Origin: Erysipelotrichaceae bacterium
Lineage (GTDB): Bacteria > Bacillota_I > Bacilli_A > Erysipelotrichales > Erysipelotrichaceae
NCBI GenBank assembly: GCA_017533785.1
Contig: JAFWII010000009.1
Location: 1-64,000 of the forward strand
Length of the DNA stretch: 64,000 nt
Direction: 5' to 3'
Part shown: piece after piece, positions 32,889-40,968 of the stretch
How the letters are laid out: every line of letters begins with the position of its first letter
Numbering within the stretch: position 1 is the stretch's first letter
The notes under the pieces: generated by a model
Databases searched by the model: none
What the model was told of the DNA's origin: nothing
What the model saw: only the letters and a program-made list of their open reading frames with translations
Position numbers and translations under genes: made by a program

Positions 32889-33891
32889 GGGAGACCCTTT
32901 CAAGACCTTCGGCAGTCGCCTTCAGGTCGAATCCGTTCACGCTGTCGATCAGTTCGCAATACTCTTTCGGGAAGGCGGAACTTCCCTTTAAAGCACCCGC
33001 GATCGAAGCCGCGATCGTGGCGACAGTATCCGTATCATTGCCGATGTTGACGCCGGCGATCGCTGTCTGCAGCGGGTCCGCGTCCGTTAAGTAGAGGATG
33101 CCGAAAGCGCAGGGGACCGCTTCGGCGGCAGCCAGGCCGCTGCCGATGATGTCGCTGAGCTCTTTCAGGCATTTCTCGAAATCATCTTTGTATTTGAGGG
33201 CGATCTCTCTGGCCAGCAGCATGCGTTTATAAACGCTCGGGCAGGCGAGGCGTTTGTTTAATCCGATGCCGATCTCTTCTCCGGTCTTCGCGCCGTAAAG
33301 CGCGACTTCAAAGACTTTATCCAGATCCGCGTCCTCGTGCAGCGCAGCCGCGATCGCCGCGGAGACGGCACAGGCAGCGGAAAGGGACGTGGAGTTACCG
33401 TGGGTCGGCATGCAGATGGTAACGGCGTTGCGGATGGCGGTGTCGGGATCTCCGCCGCTGACAAGGGCGGCAGGGGAGATCTTCATCGCCGAACCATTGG
33501 AGCCTTTGGCGTTGTCGACAGTCAGGAAATCATAGGGATTCGGCAGGATATTGCCTTTGAGGCGCTCGACCGCCGCGACCGTCGTCGGTCCGGCCATCTT
33601 GTAGAATTTCGTTTTCGACCAGTTCAGCAGCGCGTCTTCGGCACAGCTGCGGTCGACTTTTCCGTCGTGTTCGATGATCGTTTGGGCAGTGACATAGGCA
33701 AGCGAGAAGTCGTCGGTGACCGAGCCTTTCGGCATACCGCGGGCAAAGACGTCCTCCGGGATCTCGACGAAATTCTTCACCAGGCCGCCGAACTTCTCCT
33801 TGATCTGCTCCAGGCTGCGCGTTTCAGTAGCGGCGCCCATGGCGTCGCCGACGGCAGCGCCGAGCAGCGAACCGTAGATCTTATCATTCAT
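32878..33891 (-). CDS. ADP-ribosylglycohydrolase-family protein
   Basis: 337 residues, standard DraG/ARH length. IYGSLLGAAVGDAMGAATE is the family start. KGSVTDDFSLAYVTAQ and GNDTDTVATIAASIAGAL give the two dinuclear-metal motifs, and NGSAMKISP and PTHGNSTSLSAA match the conserved central helices. It overlaps the PfkB kinase and is divergent from the BMP nucleoside transporter. A target on a nucleoside-like N-glycoside is inferred from context only. SD GGGAGG precedes ATG 33891. Confidence 0.85.
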   Translation of the reverse strand: MNDKIYGSLLGAAVGDAMGAATETRSLEQIKEKFGGLVKNFVEIPEDVFARGMPKGSVTDDFSLAYVTAQTIIEHDGKVDRSCAEDALLNWSKTKFYKMAGPTTVAAVERLKGNILPNPYDFLTVDNAKGSNGSAMKISPAALVSGGDPDTAIRNAVTICMPTHGNSTSLSAACAVSAAIAAALHEDADLDKVFEVALYGAKTGEEIGIGLNKRLACPSVYKRMLLAREIALKYKDDFEKCLKELSDIIGSGLAAAEAVPCAFGILYLTDADPLQTAIAGVNIGNDTDTVATIAASIAGALKGSSAFPKEYCELIDSVNGFDLKATAEGLERVSRVH

Positions 33892-33915
33892 AGGGTATTC
33901 CTCCCGTTCTTATCC

Positions 33916-33937
33916 ATTATATCAGCCGGACCGTCCG
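33916..33937 (-). promoter_or_regulatory. Promoter with internal palindrome upstream of the ARH-PfkB pair
   Basis: On the minus strand TGA followed by TATAAT (-10 at 33921-33916) gives an extended -10. Just upstream, CGGACCGTCCG (33927-33937) is a perfect palindrome lying in the -10/-35 spacer, which is a typical repressor site position. Confidence 0.45.
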
Positions 33938-33972
33938 AGAGCACTATATGCCATTTCTATCACAAGAAAAAG

Positions 33973-34001
33973 TTGTAAACGTTTGCAGATTATATTAGAA
34001 T
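33973..34001 (+). promoter_or_regulatory. Promoter with overlapping cre site for the nucleoside ABC transporter
   Basis: TTGTAA (33973-33978) and TAGAAT (33996-34001), 17 bases apart, form the promoter. Bases 33973-33987, TTGTAAACGTTTGCA, match the cre consensus WTGNAANCGNWNNCW at every position and cover the -35, so CcpA binding should repress. The leader also has a small hairpin, AGAGC/GCTCT. Confidence 0.7.
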
Positions 34002-34038
34002 TACTCTGTAGAGCGAATGCTCTCACAGGAGGAATACA

Positions 34039-35124
34039 ATGAAAAAACTTATTTGCATTCTGTTAGCCTGTTTCATGGTTTTCGGCTTAGTCGCATGTGG
34101 CGACGGCGCTGCACCGGCTCCGACAGCTCAGCCGGACAACCAGGAAACAGCTGAACCGGCACCGGCCGATGACAAGATCACGATCGCTTACTGCATCAAC
34201 GGTACAAGAGGCGACAAGTCTTTCTTCGATTCCGGTAACGAAGGTATGGAATGGATCAACCGTGACTTCGGTGACAAGGCTCAGGCAGAAGTAATCGAAT
34301 TCACCTATGATGACACGACCTGGAGATCCAAATTAGAGAACGTCTTCATGTCCGAACAGTATGATATCATCATCGTTGGTACATACGATATGCTCGGCAT
34401 GACTGTTGAACTCACAGAACAGTATCCGGATCAGAAGGTCTGGTTCTATGATGAACAGTGGGACTTCGAAGCTAATCCGCGTGAAAACGTTATCTCCTTA
34501 CTGTTCAAGCAGAACGAAGGTTCCTACGTTGTTGGTTACATGGCAGCTATGGCTTCCAAGACAAACCACATCTCATTCTGCGGCGGTATGTCCAACACTG
34601 TCCTGTTAGACTTCTTCGCTGGTTACCAGCAGGGTGCTAAGGCTTACAATCCGGACATCATCGTTGACGAAACATGGATGGACTCCTTCTCTGATCCTTC
34701 CAAGGGTAAAGACGTTGCTTCCGCTTCCTACGGCCAGGGCGTTGACGTTGTCTTCGCATGCGGCGGTTCCGCAGGCTTAGGCGTATTCGAAGCTGCTCTT
34801 GAATACCCGGATGTATACGTAATCGGTGTCGATGGTGACCAGGGCGCTATGTGGGAAGCTGCTGGCGAAACAGCTAAGGCTGAAAAGACCATCACTTCCA
34901 TGACAAAGAACGTTAACCAGGGCTTCTATGACACATTCAAGAAGGAACTCGACGGTACTCTTGAATACGGTCAGAACTACAGACTGGGTGTTAACGGCGG
35001 CTACGTTGGCGCTGCTATCACATCCACAACTGAAAACGTCTTCACACCTGAACAGCTGCAGGCTGTTAAGGATGTCCAGGCTGGAATCGCTGATGGTTCC
35101 ATCGTTGTTGACACAGCTTTCTAA
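34039..35124 (+). CDS. BMP-family nucleoside-binding lipoprotein of an ABC transporter
   Basis: 361 residues. Signal MKKLICILLACFMVFGLVAC has the acyl-Cys at 20, then a Pro/Ala/Glu linker and a BMP/PnrA-type binding domain: IAYCINGTRGDKSFFDSGNEG, KVWFYDEQWDF, GSYVVGYMAAMAS, DVVFACGGSAGLG and VYVIGVDGDQG. BMP proteins bind purine and pyrimidine nucleosides. Codon use differs from neighbours, with more T- and A-ending codons (GCT, GTT, ACA, TTA), as also seen in rpsB and tsf here. This suggests high expression. SD AGGAGG precedes ATG. Confidence 0.92.
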   Translation: MKKLICILLACFMVFGLVACGDGAAPAPTAQPDNQETAEPAPADDKITIAYCINGTRGDKSFFDSGNEGMEWINRDFGDKAQAEVIEFTYDDTTWRSKLENVFMSEQYDIIIVGTYDMLGMTVELTEQYPDQKVWFYDEQWDFEANPRENVISLLFKQNEGSYVVGYMAAMASKTNHISFCGGMSNTVLLDFFAGYQQGAKAYNPDIIVDETWMDSFSDPSKGKDVASASYGQGVDVVFACGGSAGLGVFEAALEYPDVYVIGVDGDQGAMWEAAGETAKAEKTITSMTKNVNQGFYDTFKKELDGTLEYGQNYRLGVNGGYVGAAITSTTENVFTPEQLQAVKDVQAGIADGSIVVDTAF

Positions 35125-35156
35125 TCAATCAGATACAATCTAGATTAAAAGGTACT

Positions 35157-35191
35157 AAAGTTGCCTTTGGCCAGGCGCCAAAGGCAACTTT
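35157..35191 (+). terminator. Strong hairpin between the binding protein and ATPase genes
   Basis: AAAGTTGCCTTTGG pairs perfectly with CCAAAGGCAACTTT over 14 bp with a seven-base loop. Only a short T-tract (TTTCCTT) follows. It probably causes partial termination or protects the 3' end of the binding-protein mRNA, giving more binding protein than membrane parts. Confidence 0.65.
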
Positions 35192-35211
35192 CCTTAAAGG
35201 GGATAATCATT

Positions 35212-36762
35212 ATGGAAAATTATCTTGTAATGGAAGATGTTACCAAGATCTACAACAACGGTATCATCGCCAATGATAAAGTAAATTTTTCCGCGAGAAA
35301 GGGTGAGATTCACGCCATCTGCGGCGAGAACGGCGCCGGTAAAACGACGCTGATGAAGATGCTCTTCGGCATCGAACAGCCCGATGAGGGAAAAATCATC
35401 ATCAAGGGGAAGGAGATGCGTCTTAATTCTCCGACTGATGCGATCAAAGCCGGTATCGGTATGGTCCATCAGCATTTCATGCAGGTGCCGACCCTGACTG
35501 TTGCCGAAAACGTGACGCTGGGAATCGAACCGACAAACGGCGTTGTCTTTGATATGGAAAAAGCCATCAAGATGACTTCCGAATGCTGTGAAAAGTACGG
35601 TTTTGAGATCAACCCGAAAGCGCACATCCAGGACCTTTCCGTCGGTGTCAAGCAGAAGGTCGAGATCGTCAAAGCTCTGGTCAAGGGCTGTGAGATCCTG
35701 ATCCTCGACGAACCGACTGCCGTCCTGACACCGCAGGAAACGAAGGAACTTTTCGTTCAGCTGAAGAACCTCAGAGACTCCGGCTGCACGATCATCTTCA
35801 TTTCCCACAAACTGAATGAGGTAAAAGAACTGTGCGACCGTGTTACCGTCATCAAAAAGGGTAAGACGATCGGAGTATGGAATATTAAGGACGTTACCGA
35901 AGCGGATATCTCCAGATACATGGTCGGTGTCGACGTAGATCTCGACATCCCGAAGAAACCTGCGGAACCGAAAGAAAACGTCCTGGTCGTTAAAGACCTG
36001 ACCGTCTACAACGAAGCCGGCAAGAAGAAAGTCGACGGCGTCTCCTTCTCCGTACGGAAGGGCGAGATCGTCGGTATCGCCGGTGTTGAAGGCAACGGCC
36101 AGCGGGAAATGATCGATGCGATCACCGGTCTTTCCAAGTACAGCTACGGCAGCATCACGCTGATGGGCAAGGAAGTCAAGGACATGGATATCAGGGGTCT
36201 GCGCACCAACGGACTCGTCCATATTCCGGAAGACCGCAACCTGTACGGCTGTGCCAGATCGATGAGCATCCGCGACAACATGATCGCGGACAAGATCACC
36301 GATCCGAAATACAATAACGGCATCTTCATCAATGAAAAAGCCATTAAGGATGACACGGACAAATGGGTCGATGAATTCGGTGTCCTCTGTGACGACGGTG
36401 ACCAGCTGGTCGGCATGCTGTCGGGCGGCAACGTTCAGAAAGTCGTCGTAGCCAGAGAATTCACCAGCTATTCCGAACTGGTCGTCTGTGACCAGCCGAC
36501 CCGCGGTATCGACGTCGGCGCTGCCGAATTCGTCCGTGAAAGAATGGTCCATATGCGTGACCAGGGCAAGGCGATCCTGCTGATCTCCGCCGACCTGGCT
36601 GAGATCATGAGCCTGTCCGACTCCCTGATCGTCATGCACGGCGGCAAGATCAACGCCTTCTTCCCGGATGTCAAGACACTGACAGAGGAAGACCTGGGCT
36701 TCTACATGCTTGGCGTCAAGCATATGAGCGAAGAAGAAATCAGAGGTGCTTTACATGAGTGA
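35212..36762 (+). CDS. Nucleoside ABC transporter, double ATP-binding protein
   Basis: 516 residues with two tandem ABC domains, as in NupO/YufO and sugar-type importers. First half: GENGAGKTTLMKMLFG, LSVGVKQKVEIVKAL, ILDEPTAVLTP. Second half: a degenerate Walker A GVEGNGQREMID, signature LSGGNVQKVVVARE and CDQPTRGIDVGAAEF. Start ATG 35212 follows AAGGGGA; an earlier in-frame start at 35161 lies in the hairpin. It overlaps the first permease by eight bases. Confidence 0.92.
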   Translation: MENYLVMEDVTKIYNNGIIANDKVNFSARKGEIHAICGENGAGKTTLMKMLFGIEQPDEGKIIIKGKEMRLNSPTDAIKAGIGMVHQHFMQVPTLTVAENVTLGIEPTNGVVFDMEKAIKMTSECCEKYGFEINPKAHIQDLSVGVKQKVEIVKALVKGCEILILDEPTAVLTPQETKELFVQLKNLRDSGCTIIFISHKLNEVKELCDRVTVIKKGKTIGVWNIKDVTEADISRYMVGVDVDLDIPKKPAEPKENVLVVKDLTVYNEAGKKKVDGVSFSVRKGEIVGIAGVEGNGQREMIDAITGLSKYSYGSITLMGKEVKDMDIRGLRTNGLVHIPEDRNLYGCARSMSIRDNMIADKITDPKYNNGIFINEKAIKDDTDKWVDEFGVLCDDGDQLVGMLSGGNVQKVVVAREFTSYSELVVCDQPTRGIDVGAAEFVRERMVHMRDQGKAILLISADLAEIMSLSDSLIVMHGGKINAFFPDVKTLTEEDLGFYMLGVKHMSEEEIRGALHE

Positions 36763-37954
36763 GAAAAAGCAAACACAGGGCGCAATCGCGAAACTGTTCG
36801 GCGGAATGGATGTTGAATCCCGTTTCGGTCTGATGCGTATGGCTGTTGCCATCGCCATCGGTCTCGGTACGGCGGTCATCCTGATCCTCGTCTGCGCCAA
36901 GAACCCGGCGGAATCACTGAAGTTCTTCTTCCTTGGTCCGCTGCAGATCTTCAACCCGAATGTCCCGAAGGGCATCGGCTGGAACTACTTTGACCAGTGG
37001 ATCCAGAGCATGATCCCGCTGCTGTTCACCGGTACCGCGGTCGCCATCATGTTCTCGGCGAACAAGTTCAACCTCGGTCTTGAAGGCGCCATCATGTGCG
37101 GCGGTCTGGCCTGCGGCTGGGTATGCTGTCTTCTCGACGGTGATATCCAGGCACCGAATGCCAATCCGTTCCTCTGTGCTGTCATCGGCCTTTTGGTCGC
37201 GATGGCAGCCGGCGCGCTCGTTACCCTGATCCCGGCATTGCTGGAGAAGAAGTGGGGAGCTTCCATCATGGTCACATCCCTGATGCTGAACTACATCTCC
37301 CTGTATATCTCCAGATACTGCCTGTTCTCCACAACCTTAAGAGATACCAGAACTTCCAAGTATTCCTGGCAGTGGACAGAAGATGTCGTCCTGACCTTCC
37401 GTAAGTTCATGGGCACACGCTTCACCCTGCGTCTGGGCCTCTTTATTGGTATCGCGGTCGTTATCATCGGCTGGGCCTTCCTGTTCAAGACAAAGTGGGG
37501 CTTCAAGATCCGTCAGCTTGGTCAGAACCCGAGCTTCGCGAAGTATGTCGGTGTCGGCATCGTCTCCGCAGGCATTCTGGTCCAGGTCATCGGCGGCGCG
37601 ATCGGCGGCCTCTGCGGCGCGACCGTTATCCTCGGCAACTACAACTACTATTACGGAGTCGATCTCACCGGTTACGGCTGGGACGGCGTTACCATGGCGA
37701 TCTTTGCCGGCAACAACCCAAAGAGGGTCCTTCCGGCAGCTCTGTTCATCGCCTATATCCGTGCCGGCGCTTCCATCATGGCGACGCAGCCGGGCGGCCC
37801 GATCAACGAACTGACCAAGATCGTTGAAGGCGTCATCGTTCTGTTCCTGCTGGCTGAGAAGTTCCTCGCCAAGACACATCGTAAGATGATCGTCGAGGAG
37901 GCTAAGAGAAAGCAGGCACTTAAGGCAGTCACAGGAGAGGAGGTCGCGAAATAA
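36755..37954 (+). CDS. Nucleoside ABC transporter permease 1
   Basis: 399 residues with about nine membrane helices, of the BPD_transp_2 permease family. Features are VAIMFSANKFNLGLEGAIMCGG (the family FNIGxEGQ-like motif), KTKWGFKIRQLGQNPSFAKYVG (cytoplasmic EAA-like loop) and DGVTMAIFAGNNP. Start ATG 36755 gives MSEKKQTQ. Coupled to the ATPase before it and, by a TAATG overlap, to permease 2. NupP-like. Confidence 0.9.
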   Translation: MSEKKQTQGAIAKLFGGMDVESRFGLMRMAVAIAIGLGTAVILILVCAKNPAESLKFFFLGPLQIFNPNVPKGIGWNYFDQWIQSMIPLLFTGTAVAIMFSANKFNLGLEGAIMCGGLACGWVCCLLDGDIQAPNANPFLCAVIGLLVAMAAGALVTLIPALLEKKWGASIMVTSLMLNYISLYISRYCLFSTTLRDTRTSKYSWQWTEDVVLTFRKFMGTRFTLRLGLFIGIAVVIIGWAFLFKTKWGFKIRQLGQNPSFAKYVGVGIVSAGILVQVIGGAIGGLCGATVILGNYNYYYGVDLTGYGWDGVTMAIFAGNNPKRVLPAALFIAYIRAGASIMATQPGGPINELTKIVEGVIVLFLLAEKFLAKTHRKMIVEEAKRKQALKAVTGEEVAK

Positions 37955-38958
37955 TGGGCGTAATCACTGAGATCTTCAATACGATTTCCAGAGTCGTCGT
38001 TCTTCCGTCTTTCTACTACATGATCTTCCAGTCAGCTGCTCCGATCCTTCTGGCGGCGCTGGCTGTCGCGGTCGCGATCAAGGCCAACGCCATCAACATG
38101 GGTATCGAAGGCATCATGACCGTCACTTCGCTCGTCTGTGTTCTTGTCTCCAGTGCAGTCGGCGGCCAGCCTGCCGGCGGTCCCTGGCTCGGTCTTGTCG
38201 TTGCGATCATCGTCGGCGGTCTTCTTGGCTTTGCCGTATCAGTATTCGCTTTCCGGCTGAAGATCGATATCATCCTTGTCGGTATCGCGATGAACCTGAT
38301 CGGTACCGGCGCATCGGTCTTGCTGATGTATGTCCTGACCGGTGACCGTACCACCACGACATCCCTGTCTTCCGGCACGCTGCCGCAGCTCGCGATCCCG
38401 CTGCTCAAGGATATCCCGTTCCTGGGCGAAGTTCTTTCCGGACACTATGTCCTGACTTACCTCGCCTATATCCTGGTATTCGTCATGTCTTTCTTCCTCT
38501 TCAAGACCAAGCTCGGTCTGCGTATCCGTGCGGTCGGTGAAAACGAAGAAGCGGCGGAATCCGTCGGTATCTCCTCTCTGAGGATCAAGACGATCGCTCT
38601 GATCATCTCCGGTGTTCTAGGCGGAATCGCCGGTGCCTTCATGTCCGAATGCTACCTGGCTTACTTCTCCAGCGGTCTGATCGCCGGACGTGGTTTCGTC
38701 GGTCTGGCTGCCTGCAACATGGGTTCCGGCAACCCGGGCATCATCTGCTTATGCTGCCTGGCGTTCGGTATCTTCTATGCCTTCTCGAACTTCTCCACTC
38801 TGTCCAATCTGTCCATCTACGCGCTGAACGCGCTGCCGTACGCAGTCGTTCTGGTCGGTGTTGTCATCTACTCCGTCTACATGCGCAAGAAGGAACTCAA
38901 GAGACTGCAGGGTCTGGAAAGCGAAGAGAATCTGGAGCATGGCCAGCCCGCAAAATAG
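37954..38958 (+). CDS. Nucleoside ABC transporter permease 2
   Basis: 334 residues with about nine helices, same family as permease 1 and NupQ-like. IKANAINMGIEGIMTVTSL is the substrate-gate motif, and KTKLGLRIRAVGENEEAAESVGI is the coupling loop for the ATPase. Together with the lipoprotein, ATPase and permease 1 it completes one importer. A terminator-like hairpin follows, but two nucleoside hydrolases come next on the same strand. Confidence 0.9.
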   Translation: MGVITEIFNTISRVVVLPSFYYMIFQSAAPILLAALAVAVAIKANAINMGIEGIMTVTSLVCVLVSSAVGGQPAGGPWLGLVVAIIVGGLLGFAVSVFAFRLKIDIILVGIAMNLIGTGASVLLMYVLTGDRTTTTSLSSGTLPQLAIPLLKDIPFLGEVLSGHYVLTYLAYILVFVMSFFLFKTKLGLRIRAVGENEEAAESVGISSLRIKTIALIISGVLGGIAGAFMSECYLAYFSSGLIAGRGFVGLAACNMGSGNPGIICLCCLAFGIFYAFSNFSTLSNLSIYALNALPYAVVLVGVVIYSVYMRKKELKRLQGLESEENLEHGQPAK

Positions 38959-38981
38959 CGCGGCGGCAAATCCCGAATCAT

Positions 38982-39017
38982 AAAAGACTCTGCCGCTGAA
39001 AAAGCAGAGTCTTTTTT
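38982..39017 (+). terminator. Terminator after the nucleoside transporter
   Basis: AAAAGACTCTGC (38982-38993) pairs perfectly with GCAGAGTCTTTT (39004-39015), followed by further Ts. It lies 32 bases before the next gene of the same pathway, so it may work as an attenuator rather than a full stop. Confidence 0.8.
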
Positions 39018-39048
39018 CGGAACGATCTGACTTGAAAGGAGAGAAACA

Positions 39049-39996
39049 ATGAGCGAGATCAAAAAGATCCCGGTGATCCTGGACGGTGATCCGGGTCATG
39101 ACGACGCGATCGCCTGGGTCCTGGCGGCCGCCGATCCGCGTCTTGATATCAAAGCGATCACGACTGTGGCAGGCAACCAGACGATGGCGAAAGTCACCTA
39201 TAACGCCCAGCGCATCGCGTCTTTGCTGAAGCTGGATGTCGACGTCGCTGCCGGCAGGGAAGTCCCGCTGATCAGCGAACTGATGGTCGCTCCGCAGTAC
39301 CATGGCGAGAGCGGTCTCGACGGTCCCGGACTGCCGGAGCCTGACCGTGAACTCAGCCCGCTTTCCGCTGTCGAAATGATGGCGAAGGTGCTGCGTGAAT
39401 CTGAAGAAAAAGTCATCATCATCGCGACCGGTCCGCAGACCAATGTCGCGACCCTGCTGCTGGCGCATCCGGAACTGAAGGAAAAGATCGCCCTGATCTC
39501 CACGATGGGCGGGGGACTGCGCAACGGCAACTGGACGAGTTCCGCGGAATTCAACATCCTCGTCGATCCGGAGGCTGCCTATATCGAATACCATGCCGGC
39601 GTGCCGCTGATGATGTGCGGACTGGATGTCACCGAGAAGGCGATGATCTTCCCGGAGGAATGGGAAAAGATCCGCGCGCTAGGCAACCCGGTCGCCAAAA
39701 CCGTTGCCGAATGGCTCGACTTCTTCTTTATCCATCTGAAACAGCTGGGCTGGGAGGGGGCTACGCTCCACGATCCCTGTTCGGTGCTGGCGATCACGCA
39801 TCCCGAGATCTTTAAGATCATCGATGTCTATGTCGAGATCGAGCTGGGCGGCGAATACACCCGCGGTGCGACGATCGCGGACTGGAATCACCGTTCCGGT
39901 CACGAACCAAACTGCAAAGCCGTCGTCGATATCGACAGAGAGAAATTCGTGGAGCTGCTGGTAGAAATGATCGGCAGATTCGGAGGTGAACGGTAA
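39049..39996 (+). CDS. Inosine-uridine-preferring nucleoside hydrolase family protein (1)
   Basis: 315 residues. The Ca-binding Asp cluster is in PVILDGDPGHDDAIAWVLA. ITTVAGNQT, ATGPQTNVATLL and FNILVDPEAAYIEYHAGVPLMMCGLDVT are typical of RihA/RihB/IunH enzymes. These cut nucleosides to free base and ribose. Located just after the nucleoside importer, it would act on the imported substrate. SD AAAGGAG precedes ATG. Coupled by TAATG to a second hydrolase. Confidence 0.92.
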   Translation: MSEIKKIPVILDGDPGHDDAIAWVLAAADPRLDIKAITTVAGNQTMAKVTYNAQRIASLLKLDVDVAAGREVPLISELMVAPQYHGESGLDGPGLPEPDRELSPLSAVEMMAKVLRESEEKVIIIATGPQTNVATLLLAHPELKEKIALISTMGGGLRNGNWTSSAEFNILVDPEAAYIEYHAGVPLMMCGLDVTEKAMIFPEEWEKIRALGNPVAKTVAEWLDFFFIHLKQLGWEGATLHDPCSVLAITHPEIFKIIDVYVEIELGGEYTRGATIADWNHRSGHEPNCKAVVDIDREKFVELLVEMIGRFGGER

Positions 39997-40934
39997 TGAA
40001 AAAGATACCTGTATGGATCGACTGCGACACCGGCGTCGATGATTCGATGGCGCTGATGAGCGCGCTTCGTCTGGAAGAGCTCGAAGTCGTCGGCATCTCC
40101 GCGGTCGCCGGAAATGTCAGTCTGGAAAACACCTTCAGAAATACGCGCAACGTCGTTGCCCTGGCGGGAAGCGATGTAAAAGTCTATCCGGGCGCAGACC
40201 GCCCCTGGATCAAGCCCTATGTCGACGCGTCCTTCTTCCATGGTAAGGACGGTCTCGGCGGTGTCATCCTGAAGGAATCCGAAGCTCCGATCGAAACGGA
40301 ACATGCCTGGGACGCGCTCTACCGCGCTGCGAAAGAATATAACGGCGAAATGAAGGTCGTTGCGGTCGGTCCGCTGACCAACATCGCGACTGCCGTCGCC
40401 AAGTATCCGGATCTTCCGGAATACGTCTCCGAGATCTGCATCATGGGCGGTGCCGTCATCGGCGGCAACACCACGCCCTGGTCAGAATTCAACATCGAAT
40501 GCGATCCGCATGCGGCGCAGGCGGTCTTCAAATCCGGCATCCATGTCGTGATGTTCGGCCTGGACGTCACCATGAAGGCGTATCTGACAGGGGAGGAGAT
40601 CGCGGAACTGGCTTCTTACGGCAACGAGGCGGTCCGCCTGATCGAAATAGCTAACCGGATCGGCCTGGACTTCAACGAGAGCATCGGCCGCGGACGGATC
40701 GTCCACATGCACGATTCCTGTCCGGTCCTCTATCTGGCGCATCCGGAACTCTTCTCCGGAAAAAGAGCCAACGTTCACGTCGAGACCAGAGGCTTCAGTT
40801 CCAACGGCAAGACCGTGACCGATCTCTATTCGCTGTTTGACACCAAGAGCAGCGCTACGAATTCCACCGTCATGCTGGAGATCGACCGTGAAAAGGTCAT
40901 TGACATCATGCGGGAGATCTTTAAAAAGTATTGA
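39996..40934 (+). CDS. Inosine-uridine-preferring nucleoside hydrolase family protein (2)
   Basis: 312 residues. PVWIDCDTGVDDSMALMSAL holds the Ca-binding Asps; AVAGNVSLENTFRNT, AVGPLTNIATAV and FNIECDPHAAQAVFKSGIHVVMFGLDVT match the family. It differs enough from the preceding paralog to suggest another base preference, for example purine versus pyrimidine; this is inference. Its stop is followed within five bases by a strong bidirectional terminator. Confidence 0.92.
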   Translation: MKKIPVWIDCDTGVDDSMALMSALRLEELEVVGISAVAGNVSLENTFRNTRNVVALAGSDVKVYPGADRPWIKPYVDASFFHGKDGLGGVILKESEAPIETEHAWDALYRAAKEYNGEMKVVAVGPLTNIATAVAKYPDLPEYVSEICIMGGAVIGGNTTPWSEFNIECDPHAAQAVFKSGIHVVMFGLDVTMKAYLTGEEIAELASYGNEAVRLIEIANRIGLDFNESIGRGRIVHMHDSCPVLYLAHPELFSGKRANVHVETRGFSSNGKTVTDLYSLFDTKSSATNSTVMLEIDREKVIDIMREIFKKY

Positions 40935-40938
40935 AGAA

Positions 40939-40966
40939 AAAAGACAGTGAGCAGTCACTGTCTTTT
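40939..40966. terminator. Bidirectional terminator between nucleoside hydrolase and tmcAL
   Basis: AAAAGACAGTGA-GCAG-TCACTGTCTTTT is a perfect 12-bp stem with a four-base loop. T-runs follow on both strands, the longer one on the minus strand. Confidence 0.85.
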
Positions 40967-40968
40967 GC

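Noticed and set aside
35194-36723. 509-codon open frame on the minus strand
   Set aside because: Fully antisense to the nucleoside ABC ATPase, which has complete ABC motifs.
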